This document shows, piece by piece, positions 17,736 to 27,173 of a DNA stretch of 64,000 nucleotides. Location: NCBI RefSeq assembly GCF_000515395.1, contig NZ_KI911782.1:3470606-3534605 (forward strand), written 5' to 3'. The notes under the pieces were generated by a model. That model had not been told where the DNA came from, searched no databases, and saw only the letters and a program-made list of their open reading frames with translations. Origin of the DNA: Jiangella gansuensis DSM 44835 (GTDB taxonomy: Bacteria; Actinomycetota; Actinomycetes; Jiangellales; Jiangellaceae). The translations under genes and the position numbers were made by a program. How positions within the stretch are numbered: the stretch's first letter is position 1; each line of letters opens with the position of its first letter.

Positions 17736-18748
17736 CGAACGATCTCCAGAAACGTCGTGATCGCGCAGCGCGCGCGGTGAGCGCTGAACCCGAAAATAGC
17801 CCTGGGCTGCGTGAGCGAAGCCGATTGGCGGGCTCTCGAAAGCGCAGCCAGTGGCGTGACGTTCGTAAGGCGTGGCAACTCTACGTCTTGCTGGCCATGC
17901 CAGTCGGCTATGCGATAGTGTTCCTGTACTGGCCCTTGTTTGGACTCCAGCTTGCATTCCGAGACTTCTCTCCGGTTCAAGGGGTGTGGGGATCGCCGTG
18001 GGTAGGGCTGGAGAACGTCACTCGATTCGTGACGTCTTACCAATTCTGGGACATCCTGCGCAATACAATTATTCTGAACTTTTATGAGCTGCTGGCACTC
18101 TTCCCGATGCCGATCGTATTGGCGATTTTGCTGAATACCGTGCGGTCCTCGCGATTTCGCCGCACAGTGCAGACAATAACGTACGCGCCACACTTCATTT
18201 CGACCGTAGTTGTGGTAGGCATGCTCGTAATGCTATTTTCGCCAAATGGCGGTATTGTCAACCAAGCGCTTGGCGTGGCCGGAGTGGGCCCGATTGATTT
18301 TCAAAGTGCCGACATGTTTCGCCACACGTTCGTGTGGTCCGGAGCATGGCAGACGATGGGCTACTCCGCTATCATCTTCCTTGCGGCGCTTGCGGGGATC
18401 GACCCGCAATTGCATGATGCGGCGAAAGTGGATGGAGCATCACTTATTCGTCGCATTTGGCATATTGATCTACCGGGGATCCTGCCAGTCACGGTTACGC
18501 TGCTCATACTCAATATGGGATCGATCCTGTCAACTGGGTTTGAAAAGGTGCTCCTTTTGCAAACGCCATTCAACCTCGAGGTGTCGGAGGTCATCGACAC
18601 CTACGCCTATCGCGTGGCGTTCGTCTCGGCAATTCCGCAATACAGCTTTGGGACCGCGGTGGAGCTCTTCAAGTCGGTGATCTGCTTGGCCCTATTGCTG
18701 TCGGCAAACTGGTTGGCTGGCCGAGTCGCGAAAGAGCGTCTGTTCTAG
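17732..18748 (+). CDS. lplB: Carbohydrate ABC transporter permease (LplB/YteP type)
   Basis: This 338-aa permease partners the preceding one. A long basic cytosolic N-terminus (about 45 residues, rich in Arg) leads to the first membrane segment YVLLAMPVGYAIVFLYWPL. NILNFYELLALFPMPIVLA-type segments follow, and the EAA loop reads HDAAKVDGASLIRRIWHID. The C-terminus LLLSANWLAGRVAKERLF is the usual LplB tail. It starts by ATGA overlap at 17732 and ends the operon, with a hairpin terminator 30 bases downstream. With the lipoprotein and LplC it should form the oligosaccharide importer of the locus. Confidence 0.9.
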   Translation: MTNDLQKRRDRAARAVSAEPENSPGLRERSRLAGSRKRSQWRDVRKAWQLYVLLAMPVGYAIVFLYWPLFGLQLAFRDFSPVQGVWGSPWVGLENVTRFVTSYQFWDILRNTIILNFYELLALFPMPIVLAILLNTVRSSRFRRTVQTITYAPHFISTVVVVGMLVMLFSPNGGIVNQALGVAGVGPIDFQSADMFRHTFVWSGAWQTMGYSAIIFLAALAGIDPQLHDAAKVDGASLIRRIWHIDLPGILPVTVTLLILNMGSILSTGFEKVLLLQTPFNLEVSEVIDTYAYRVAFVSAIPQYSFGTAVELFKSVICLALLLSANWLAGRVAKERLF

Positions 18749-18777
18749 CCGCTTGGTCGGCCGGGTGTTGCTTGTCA

Positions 18778-18812
18778 TTGGCGATGATCACCCTTAAGCA
18801 GGTCATCGCCAA
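18778..18812 (+). terminator. Hairpin terminator after the Lpl-type operon
   Basis: TTGGCGATGA at 18778-18787 and TCATCGCCAA at 18803-18812 are perfect 10-base inverted repeats around a 15-base loop, 29 bases after the permease stop. There is no clear U-run, which is common in actinobacteria. Confidence 0.6.
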
Positions 18813-19059
18813 GTGCCGATTACAGGGTTCTTCGCGCCTGCCCGGAAGCAGAAGCGGCGTACGGGAGCGCTGGCCCAGAACCCTGATCACGCAGCAGTCG
18901 ATACACCTCGGGCAACACGCTACGGCCGGCCTCGGCCCGAGCCCTCTGCGCCGCCGCACAATCCGCGGGCGTCGCATTCCTCCCCGATGGATGGCCCTCG
19001 AATCACCGTACACTTGGGATCTCGCGGCGTGTTCATGCGAGGCCCTGGTCATTGCCAAC

Positions 19060-19430
19060 ATCCGGCCGCCGACAGTCATGATGCGAGGGTGGGCGGGCAC
19101 GCCCTGGGCGAGGTGCAAGGAGGCGTATCGAAGTGTTCGGCGGGCACCGATGTGTCGGTAACCGAGGCGTTCCACACCCGGGAGACGCTCGCCGAGGCCG
19201 ACGAGATGTCGGGTCGAAGTGACGACCCGCTGTTGAGCGACCGCGTGACCCGGATGCGCGGCGACGCCACCAGCGAGCCTGGGACACGCTTGGCGCTGTG
19301 GCGGCGGGCGCTGCGGGCCTTCGAGCGGCTCGGTGTACCCGACGCCTACGAGTTGCGCCAGGCTATGGATGCCCTGGCGGCAGGCAACGCGCGCAGCGCC
19401 GCCGAAGAACCAGCAGACCTTCACAGCTGG
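19060..19430 (+). pseudogene. C-terminal remnant of an AfsR-like TPR regulator
   Basis: The plus frame reads GHALGEVQGGVSKC and then TRLALWRRALRAFERLGVPD followed by AYELRQAMDALAA. This resembles the last TPR repeats of NB-ARC/AfsR-type regulators, in which a W-R-x-A-L-x-x-x-x-x-L-G-x-P-D-A segment is the usual end. Nothing upstream encodes the ATPase or DNA-binding domains, and the preceding 240 bases hold no gene. I infer a decayed 3' fragment. The match is by eye to a degenerate repeat, so confidence is modest. Confidence 0.4.
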
Positions 19431-19476
19431 CCGCGCATGCGCCGCGACGCTCTCGCCGCGTGCGGGACCGCTGCGC

Positions 19477-19494
19477 TGTCCGGAGTTGTCCGGA
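19477..19494 (+). repeat. 18-bp direct-repeat element, copy 1
   Basis: TGTCCGGAGTTGTCCGGA occurs here and again, identically, at 24721-24738. Each copy contains two TTGTCCGGA-like units 10 bases apart. Both copies follow a TPR-regulator remnant and precede a secreted-protein gene by 110-140 bases, suggesting a regulatory site. Confidence 0.5.
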
Positions 19495-19605
19495 GCCCGT
19501 GACCGCCGCCACCACAATCGCCACCCTGTCGGTGGCACCCGTTGAGCGGGCGTGCTCGTCATGCCGTGGCGCGGGGCCGTCCTCATCATCGAATCGAAGC
19601 ACTTC

Positions 19606-22592
19606 ATGATCACATTGCGCAGCAAACTCGCGGCGGCCGGTGTGGCGGTCCTCGCGACAACCGGGATCGTGGCGACCGCGATCGCGGATGTCGCGGCATC
19701 CGCGCCGCCGGGCGGGCACTACACCGGCACGTCCGACGCCTATACCGGCGCGACCGTCGAGTTCGAGGTGGACGCGGACGGGAACATGTCCGGCTTCGCC
19801 ACCGAAAGCTACATCCAGTGCGGGCTTTTCCCCACGCCCATGCAGTGGACCAACATGCCGAGCACGCCGGTTAGTGCCGGAGAACCGTTCGAGGTCGAAT
19901 GGGACTTCGGCACCGGCGGCGAACGCGTGCACTACGAACTGAGCGGCGTGATCGACGGCGCTGGCTCCGCGTCCGGTGAAGGTATCGCGTCGATGCCGGA
20001 ACTGTCCTGCGCCGGATACCGATTCACCTGGACCGCCAGGCCGAGGACCCGGTCGTATACGACCCGCAGATGCGTGTGTCGCCGTCGACAGTGACCGAGT
20101 CGGAGCTGGCCGACCCTGGCGTGACAGTTGCCGGCAGCGGGTTCGCGCCCGAATCGGAGGTGTCCCTGACGGTGGCAGCGGCAGCCGCCGGATCGGCCAC
20201 GACGGACGCCGACGGGGAGGTCTCGTTCACGTACGCCTCCGCCTCGCTCGCGCCGGGTACGCATCCGGTGGTGCTGTCCGCGGCGGTGGGGACTGCCGAG
20301 GCATCGCTGGTCGTCGAGGCGGACCCGGTGGTGTACGACCCGCAGGTCATGCTGGACCCGAGCGAGTTGACCGAGTCGGAGATCGCTTCGTCGGGGGTGA
20401 CGGCCACAGGTTCCGGGTTCGCGCCCGCCTCCGAGGTGACGCTGACCGTGGACGGCGCCGACATCGAAACGGCGGTGGCCGACGCAGACGGCGGGGTGGA
20501 GTTCACCTACGTCGACGACGTGCCCCCAGGTGAGTACGGCCTCGCGCTCTCCTCACAGCACGGTTCGGCCGCCACATCCTTCACGGTCACCGAGGACCCG
20601 GTGACGTACGAGCCAGAGGTCAACGTGTCACCGTCGACGGTGACCGAGTCCGAACTGGCCGACCCCGGTGTGACGGTGTCCGGTAGCGGGTTCGCGCCGG
20701 AGTCCGAGGTGACGTTGGCGGTTGATGGTGCCGAGGTCGAGTCGGCTGCGGCTGACGGCGACGGCTCGGTGGGGTTCACCTACGCCGCCTCGCTGGTACC
20801 GGGTGAGTACGCGGTGGCGCTCACATCCGAGGACGGTTCGGCCACCGCGGCACTGGTCGTCGAGGCGGACGCGGTGGTGTACGACCCGCGGGCCACGGTG
20901 GTGCCGGAGCAGTTGACCGAGTCGGAGGTCGCCTCGTCGGGGGTGAGCGTGACGGGCACCGGCTTCGCGCCGGAGTCCGAGGTGACGTTGGCCGTTGATG
21001 GCGCCGAGGCGGAGTCGGCCGAGGCCGATGGCGACGGCGCGGTGGAGTTCACCTACGCCGCGGTGCTGGCGCCGGGCGAGTACCCGGTGGTGTTGTCGGC
21101 GGCGGAAGGCACGGCATCCGCAGCATTCACCGTCGTGGCCGACCCCGTGGTGTACGACCCGCAGGCCACGGTGGTGCCGGAGCAGTTGACCGAGTCGGAG
21201 GTCGCCTCGTCGGGGGTGAGCGTGACGGGCACCGAATTCGCGCCGGAGTCCGAGGTGAGGTTCACCGTTGACGGTGCCGACATCGAGTCCACCGAGGCCG
21301 ACGTTGACGGCGCGGTGGAGTTCACCTACACCGCGGTGCTGGCACCGGGCGAGTACGGCGTGGCGCTCACGTCCGACGACGGTTCCGCCACCGCAGCGTT
21401 CACCGTCGTCGAGGATCCGGTCGTCGGCGACCCGCAGATCACGGTGGCGCCGAGCGAGCTGACCGAGTCGGAGATCGCGTCCTCGGGCGTGACGGTGACC
21501 GGTGCCGGGTTCGCACCGGCCTCCGAGGTGACGCTGACCGTCGACGGCACCGACATCGAGTCCGCGGCGGCCGACGATGACGGCCGGGTGGAGTTCAGCT
21601 ACGCCTCGGCACTGGCGCCGGGCGAGTACCCGGTGGTGCTGTCCGCGGCGGAGGACACCGCGTCCGCCGCGTTCACCGTCGTGCCCGACCCCGTCGTGTA
21701 CGACCCGCAGGTCGAGCTCGACCCGCGCGAGGTCACGGTCTCGGAGCTGGCAACGCCCGGTGTCGCCGTCGTGGGCTCAGGGTTCGCACCCGGCTCGGCC
21801 GTCGACCTCCAGGTAGCTGACGAGGCCGACATGGATGGCGTCGCCGACGCCGATGGCGTGGTGACGTTCCAGCTGGTCATCGCCGACGCCGACCCAGGCG
21901 CCTACACGGTGACACTCACCGCGGACGAGGGAACGGCGCAGGCCACGCTCACCGTGATCGCGGATGCCGATCCGGATCCGCAGATCCCGGCTGACACCCC
22001 GACGGAGGATGCGCTCACCCCGCAGACACAGGGCGGGATCACCGTGCCTCCGACGGCCGACGAGGCGGCCACAATCACGGCGGAGATCGGCGTTGACCGA
22101 GCCGGCGAGCGGATCGGCGTCTGGATCTTCTCCGACCCGCACTACCTCGGCACGCAGGTGGTCGGCGATGACGGCGCGGTTCAGCTCGAGCTGCCCGAAG
22201 GCGTCACCGGTGCGCACCGCGTCGCCGCCTTCGCCGAGGACGAGTCGGTCATCGGCTGGGACGACATCGAGATCACCGCCGGACCCGACGGATCAGATGA
22301 CGGCTCGGACGCTGGCTCCGACGACGGTTCCGGCACGGGCAGCGACGGCGGCTCCCACAGCGGTTCGGAGGACGGCGACACAAGTGGCTCGGCGGACGGC
22401 GACGCAAGTGGTTCGGAGGATGGCGCCACGACGGGTTCCGGCGGTGACCACTCCGGTGGCACCACCGACGGTGATGGTGACGAACTGCCCGACACCGGAG
22501 CGGCATCAATGAGTGCCGCCCTGGGAGCGCTGGCCCTGCTCGCCCTCGGCGCGGCGCTGGTGATCGTGAGGAATCGCTCGCAGATGAGCTGA
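19606..22592 (+). CDS. LPXTG-anchored repeat surface protein, interrupted by one frameshift
   Basis: Translation from the ATG at 19606 gives a signal peptide (LAAAGVAVLATTGIVATAIA) and a ~140-aa beta domain with two cysteines, ending around FTWTA near 20035. The frame must then shift by one base to continue as EDPVVYDPQ. From there the protein runs unbroken to 22592. It has seven ~91-aa Ig-like repeats of the type TESELADPGVTV-GSGFAPESEVTL. A Ser/Gly/Asp-rich wall-spanning stretch follows, then LPDTG, a hydrophobic segment and a short basic tail: the complete sortase signal. The intact product would be about 995 aa, wall-anchored and probably adhesive. There is no obvious slippery heptamer, so the break is more likely mutation or sequencing error than programmed shifting. 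The ORF after the break alone is 20070-22592. Confidence 0.8.
20052..21960 (+). repeat. Seven tandem 273-bp repeats in the surface-protein gene
   Basis: Repeat units begin at the VVYDPQ-like codons at about 20052, 20328, 20601, 20874, 21147, 21420 and 21693. The first spacing is 276 bases and the rest are exactly 273. Units 4 and 5 share long identical nucleotide stretches, for example the segment encoding PEQLTESEVASSGVSVTGT. This implies recent duplication or gene conversion. Confidence 0.9.
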
Positions 22593-22607
22593 GAGATCCG
22601 CAGCGAC

Positions 22608-22652
22608 CGTGGGGTGGGTGGGCCATGACGCCCGCTCACCCCGCGCCGTGCC
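22608..22652 (+). terminator. Imperfect hairpin after the surface-protein gene
   Basis: GGGGTGGGTGGGC pairs with GCCCGCTCACCCC with one mismatch and one G-U pair around a short loop, beginning about 20 bases after the stop codon. It is a plausible terminator. Confidence 0.4.
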
Positions 22653-22695
22653 ACGTCCCCGCGCTCCTCGGCGTCATTCGCGCGGTTGGTGTCTC

Positions 22696-23285
22696 TCAGA
22701 GGTGGTCTTCCAGGCGTGCGATGGTCAGCCCGGCGTTGGCGAGGTCGCGGATACTGATGAGGTTGTCGGGGAGGTCTTCAGCGAAGGGTCAGCATGATGT
22801 CCCCGGGCTGAAGCACTGTTCCGGCAGCGTGCGTGACCTGGCCGTTTTCGGCGGTCGCGGTCCAGTGAACGATGGTGTCGAGGCCGCAACGTCGCGCTGC
22901 CGCGGCGGTGGCGTCGTCCGAGGCGCCATAGGGAGCTCCCAGCAGCGAGCCGACACGTCCGGTGTCACCGTAGCGTTGGTTGAGGATGTCGATGATGGGG
23001 TCGAACTGGGTGAGATCCGGGTGAGTGCCGCAGATCTCGTGTGCCTGCTGAGTGGTGAGCGTGTGTGAGTGCACGTAGTTGCCCAGGGCGACGAACTCGG
23101 CGAAATAGGAGTGGTTGTAGACGACCGGGTCTTCGTTGAGGAAATAGCGAGACGGGCATGTCGTGCTCTCGGACGATGTCGAGGGCTTCGGTGCTGGGGT
23201 GGTGACCGTCATCGGTGGTGACGAACACAACCGGCTTGTCGGTGTCGACCGCCCTTGCACAGGCCGACCGGTGGGTGGCCCGACG
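22696..23285 (-). pseudogene. Polysaccharide deacetylase (NodB-like), frameshifted and truncated
   Basis: Read leftward, three frames join into one protein. First comes DKPVVFVTTDDGHHPSTEAL, with the TTDDG catalytic Asp motif. Then follows EDPVVYNHSYFAEFVALGN and YVHSHTLTTQQ, with the H-x-x-x-H-type motif, and SLLGAPYGASD. The last part is AEDLPDNLISIRDLANAGLT ending in EDHL. Both junctions, near 23138 and 22785, are explained by one extra base each. A proper N-terminus (signal peptide) is not found before about 23285, where the sequence meets the rightward regulator remnant. Intact relatives are secreted metal-dependent carbohydrate deacetylases. Two one-base insertions could be decay or assembly errors, but the missing 5' end favours a pseudogene. 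Confidence 0.75.
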
Positions 23286-23294
23286 TGGCCACGG

Positions 23295-24645
23295 TGGACG
23301 CTGGGCCACCCGCCGCCGTCCTCGTGGAGCGCAATCTCGCGATCCCGTCCGCTGCGGGAAGGATCTCGCTGCACTCTCTCGTGCGCGCGTTCGAGCTGGA
23401 GCGGAGGAGACTGACCCTCCAATAGCGCGACGAGAGGTGTTCGCACGAGTCGCCCGACATCTTGCGGAACATGTCTGGGCGGCCTACGACGGGCTCGCAC
23501 GCGAGCAGGGAGACTCGCCTCGCCCGACCGGGTTTCGCTATCCGAGGTTGCCCTGGACCGCGGACGAGGCTGCCCGCTGGTTGAGCGCTCATCCGCCGGA
23601 TGTTCTCAGCTCGCGCACCAGGCACCGCAACGAGAGTGCCCGGAGATGCTGTTCCGGATCTCCGAGGGCCTCAGCTGGTGGCTGAATCTCGCCGTGCATC
23701 AGGTCTCTGGCCTGAAGCTGCACGAGGCCGCGGCGGAGCACGCCGCAGAGTCAGGGACATTGATGCTCTCGCGATGGCGAACCTGGACACCAGCCAGCTG
23801 TACGTGCATGGCGAACACCCGGAACAGGCGCTCGCACTCTTCTCCAGGGCCCGACGTCTCGTCGGCGACGTGAACGACTTGGCCGACCCCGGACTTGCTG
23901 GGCGTACTGCGGAACATGGAGGCGCTGGTCCTCACGCGGCAGGGGCGGCTCGAGGACGCCGCGATCCCTGAGCTGGGCAGCCGCCCTCCACGAAGAGCGT
24001 GGCGAGGACACCCGCATGCTGTCGGCGCTGACAATCTCGGCGTCGCCCTGCACACAGCCGGCCGGTATGACGAGGAGGCCGACGTTCTGGAGCGCGGGCT
24101 GTGTCACGCTGCCGAGACCGGAAACGATCTTCATCGAGCCTTCTTCCTCGTCAAACCGCGGAGAGCTGCTCGTGGAAACCGGCGAGCTTCAACGCGCGGA
24201 GAACGATGCACGGGAGGCGATCGCTCTCGCCGAGAACGTCGGCATCCCGTTCCTCGTCGTCTCCGCGCAGGGTGTCCTGGCCGAGGCATCACGTCGTCGC
24301 GGTGGCCTGTCATCTGCGGGGGAAGAGCTGGGTCGCGCGCTGGAATCCGTGCGGGAGATGAGGCAAGCTCTCCCGGTCGCCGGAGTGCTGATTCTGGCCG
24401 CACACGTCGCCGTGGATCAGGGCGACCGCGCGGGCGTGGAAGCTGCACCGGACGAAGCGGAGCAGCTGTTCGCCGAAGACGGCGACAACATCCTGCGCGG
24501 ACGTGCCTGGCAACTGCGCGGCGACTTGACCGACGATCCCGCGCAACAGCGCACGCATCGCGCACGCGCTCTCGAAGCGTTCCAGCGGGCTGGGGCAGAG
24601 CACCGCGCCGCCGAGATGAGAACACTCGGCGTGCAGCCGTACTGA
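23295..24645 (+). pseudogene. Decayed NB-ARC/AfsR-like TPR transcriptional regulator
   Basis: Pieces in all three plus frames line up in order with the C-terminal half of an AfsR-type regulator. ISLHSLVRAFELERRR is the winged segment after the ATPase. It is followed by HLAEHVWAAYDGLAREQGDS, then LFRISEGLSWWLN, then LDTSQLYVHGEHPEQALAL, then LRNMEALVLTRQGRLEDAAI, and then DNLGVALHTAGRYDEEADVL. The last frame runs from GELLVETGELQRAENDAREA to a stop at 24645. About six one- or two-base shifts separate the pieces. The ATPase and DNA-binding domains are absent, with the deacetylase remnant in their place. A hairpin follows the stop. Confidence 0.7.
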
Positions 24646-24649
24646 CAGG

Positions 24650-24677
24650 CAAACCCTCCCGGAAGGGAGGCCTTGGT
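24650..24677 (+). terminator. Short GC hairpin after the regulator remnant
   Basis: CCTCCC, GGAA, GGGAGG forms a 6-bp stem with a tetraloop at 24655-24670, a few bases after the stop at 24645. It is a plausible intrinsic terminator. Confidence 0.45.
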
Positions 24678-24720
24678 TCGCCTCGACAACATCAGACACA
24701 GTCACCCCTGCCTCCAGCGT

Positions 24721-24738
24721 TGTCCGGAGTTGTCCGGA
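24721..24738 (+). repeat. 18-bp direct-repeat element, copy 2
   Basis: It is identical to 19477-19494 (TGTCCGGAGTTGTCCGGA) and is followed, as there, by a short stretch beginning GTGACC. It lies 139 bases before the secreted peptide gene at 24878, in a position suited to an activator site. Confidence 0.5.
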
Positions 24739-24877
24739 AAGGTGACCCCCGTCGCCTTCCGTTGTCAGGCTGAGCGCGGCGCGATCGACGCTCGCGGCAG
24801 GGGGGAGCCCCGTGACCCTGCGTTCTCCATCGTGCCGGTTTTGGTTGCATCAGCTGCAGTCCAGAGAAAGGAACATC

Positions 24878-25075
24878 ATGAAGCTGGCAAGTAAGGTGGC
24901 GGCGACTCTCTTGTTCGGCGCCTTTGTCGCGCTAGGCGGAGCACAGGCGGCATCTGCCGCCGCCGCGGATTTCAGTGGTGTGGTCGGGTGCAGCTCCTCC
25001 GGTGGAGGCGTCTGGAGCTGTCATGATCAGAATGGCAACTTGTGGTACACCGATAACCCGGACTGGAGGCCCTGA
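24878..25075 (+). CDS. Small secreted peptide precursor (65 aa)
   Basis: The ATG at 24878 follows AAAGGAAC closely. Residues 1-29 form a classic signal peptide: MKLASKVAAT, a hydrophobic core LLFGAFVALGG, then AQAASAAAA with several AxA cleavage sites. The mature part is only about 36 residues: it starts near ADFSGVVGC, has two cysteines (in VGCSSSGG and WSCHDQ) separated by about nine residues, and ends in an aromatic, Asp-rich tail (LWYTDNPDWRP). I recognise no family. One disulfide and three tryptophans in a short exported peptide could suit a signal, a toxin or a small wall protein. The 18-bp repeat upstream and the neighbouring regulator remnant suggest former co-regulation with the surface protein at 19606. 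Confidence 0.75.
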   Translation: MKLASKVAATLLFGAFVALGGAQAASAAAADFSGVVGCSSSGGGVWSCHDQNGNLWYTDNPDWRP

Positions 25076-25098
25076 CGGGGTCGGGACCCATAGGTGCC

Positions 25099-25330
25099 TC
25101 AATCTGTGTTTGCGATAGCGCTGGACGCCCGCTGCATGGGACACGGCAGATTCATTCCAAGCGACTCGGCTAGATCGAAGGTGTCCTCATCGCTCGGGAG
25201 TTCGAGGACGTCGAGGTTCTGATACCAGAGCCCGTGTGGGAATCGCGGAACACGACCACCGCGCCCTCAAACGAGCTGCGGACGAACACGACGAAGCCGC
25301 CGCGCGCGCTCGCCAGGCACAACTAACCAG
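25099..25330 (-). pseudogene. Frameshifted fragment of an unknown small protein
   Basis: Leftward translation gives GGFVVFVRSSFEGAVVVFRD in one frame. It continues after a one-base shift near 25245 as FPHGLWYQNLDVLELPSDED and LAESLGMNLPCPMQRA to a stop at 25099. Both parts have coding-like codon use and read as one short protein, but I do not recognise a family. No start codon with a ribosome site is clear. Confidence 0.4.
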
Positions 25331-25873
25331 GATCCCCAGTGCCCACGATGTCACAGCGACGCGATCCCCGGCAGGCCGTCGTCATTCGGTGTGATGTCAA
25401 TTGCGAGGCCATTTGCCGTGGCTTTGGGCGTCGCATTGGATCTACTCATATTCGTGAGGTAGGCGCCGTTCCAGGGCCGCAGCATCCAGTCAACATGCCT
25501 TCGCCACATTACGACATCAGTTGCTGAACGAACGGCCGTCCAGGCAGCAGTGAGTAGTATCTACGGTAGGACTTGAAACTAGCGTTATACCCGCGACCCT
25601 GAGCACCTGCCGCACCAGGCCAGTAGGTGGGCGCACCAGCTGGACATCCAGAGAACGGGTCTGAGCGAAGCTAGCACCAAGCGCTTGGACCCTCATCTTC
25701 CAGCGCGTCGCTAAAGTGAACATGAGCCCCAAACACAATCGAACTGACGTCACACATCCGGCGTCGAATCGGTTGGAACACGCGTGGCGCCGACCAACTA
25801 TGCCGTATCTGAACCTTCGAACCCGGCAACACACGTCGTGACGCCTGTGGCGGCCCACGGCTGAGAACTTCGG
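25331..25873. other. Unassigned stretch in the decay zone
   Basis: This stretch has short open frames on both strands, none with a ribosome site or recognisable product. Base composition is lower in G+C than the flanks after 27 kb. I see no RNA gene and no transposase signature. Confidence 0.4.
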
Positions 25874-26068
25874 CTAGTGCGCACCGAACTGCCGCCATTT
25901 TCGCGAGCGCCATGTGCCAACGACATTGGCAGCGGCACAACCGCCGATCGCGCCGATGAAGAACACGAGAGCTACGTGAAATGCAAACATGGGATAGAAC
26001 AAGCTCGCGGCTATCCCCACAATCGAACCACGTAGCACATGTGCCAAGAGCGGCCTGTCAGGTGCCAT
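25874..26068 (-). CDS. Small integral membrane protein (64 aa)
   Basis: The ATG at 26068 is preceded by AGAGGAAC. An upstream in-frame ATG at 26188 would add 40 unlikely residues. The product starts MAPDRPLLAHVLRGSIVGIA and has two hydrophobic segments (about residues 13-31 and 33-52) separated by almost no loop. It ends with a basic tail WRSRKWRQFGAH, so both ends probably face the cytosol. The family is unknown. It could belong to a small toxin-like or ATP-synthase-I-like group, but nothing in the context supports either. Confidence 0.55.
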   Translation of the reverse strand: MAPDRPLLAHVLRGSIVGIAASLFYPMFAFHVALVFFIGAIGGCAAANVVGTWRSRKWRQFGAH

Positions 26069-26224
26069 GCGTTCCTCTTTAGCTAAGCAATTGCCAACTC
26101 TGTCGGTGCCGGAATCATCAAGGTGATCGCACCAAAGATCACAAGTAGGCCCGTCGAGGAGCCCCCAAAAGTTCCGGATACGTATCAACGCGGGCCACTA
26201 CCAGGCTTCAGGGCCGGCGAAGTA

Positions 26225-26970
26225 GCCCCCGTCGCCGGTGCCACAACCGAGCCGGCCCAGGCCGCCCGCGGCCTGCGGAAGCACTGGGAGCTCGGCACCG
26301 GGCGAATCAAGCAGGTCGTGCGGACACTGGAACGTCACGGCATCATCGTCACTTACGTCAAGTTCGCCGGCGCCGAACTGCAACGTTCGGCGCGTTCTTC
26401 ACCTCGCAGACACCGAGACCCATCGTCGTGCTGACCCCCGGCCGCGGCGGCGACGAGGTCTACAGGCATCGGTTTACTGCCGCACACGAGCTCGGCCACC
26501 TGGTCCTGCACGGCGACGCGCGACCGGTGACCCGCAGCAGGAGAAGGAGGCCGACACCTTCGCGGCGGAGTTCCTCACGTCTGCAGAGATGATCACACCA
26601 AAGCTGCCCACAGGATGGACCTGCACGTCCTCGACCGGCTGAGCCAGGAATGGGGCCGTGTCAATCGATTCCCTGATCTACCGATGCAGGGAGGTCGGTG
26701 CCATCTCAGAGCCTGCGTACCGCCGCGCCTTCCAGCGGCTCAACAAGCTCCGCAGTCCGTCCAGGATTACCCGGGCGAGCTCCCGAAGATGCTGCGGCAG
26801 GCGTTCACCGTCGCCGAGTCTGCCGGTCTCACGCTCGGGCAGCTCGCCTACGAGCTGCGGGTCAACGTGCCGCGGCTGGCCTCCTGCTCGGCGCCGACGA
26901 CCCCCTGCCGCGCCTTCGTCTCGTCTGAAACTGCTGCACTCACCCGCGGTGATCGCCTCTCCCGGTTGGA
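26225..26970 (+). pseudogene. ImmA/IrrE-type metallopeptidase regulator remnant, many frameshifts
   Basis: Ordered pieces in three frames reconstruct the C-terminal two-thirds of an XRE-ImmA/IrrE protein. RGLRKHWELGTGRIKQVVRT comes first, then TPRPIVVLTPGRGGDEVYRH, then HELGHLVLHGDAR with the HExxH-type zinc site written here as HELGH. QQEKEADTFAAEFLTSAEM supplies the third ligand region. It continues with LHVLDRLSQEWG, then DSLIYRCREVGAISEPAYRR, then GLTLGQLAYELRVNVPRLA. About six or seven frame changes are needed. The HTH domain is missing. Such proteins cleave partner repressors in mobile-element or toxin-antitoxin control; this copy cannot be functional as written. Confidence 0.7.
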
Positions 26971-27173
26971 CTGCCGATCCCGAGCACGTTGCGTTCGGCG
27001 CCCACCAGTTCCAACCTGTCAGAAAACGATCGTTAACGGACAGCTGCGCCCCGGCTGCAGCACGAGCTGGGCGAAGGACCTTGCGCTGATCCGTCGCGGC
27101 GCTTGGACACGATCGCTGTCCGGATCATCTGCCGACCGAGGGTTCGTGGCACCGAGGACAGTCAACAACGAGT

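Noticed and set aside
20030-20070. Programmed -1 frameshifting in the surface-protein gene
   Set aside because: No X-XXY-YYZ slippery heptamer or clear downstream pseudoknot was seen.
20052-21960. A CRISPR-like array
   Set aside because: The regular repeats are 273-bp coding units of a surface protein, not short repeats with unique spacers.
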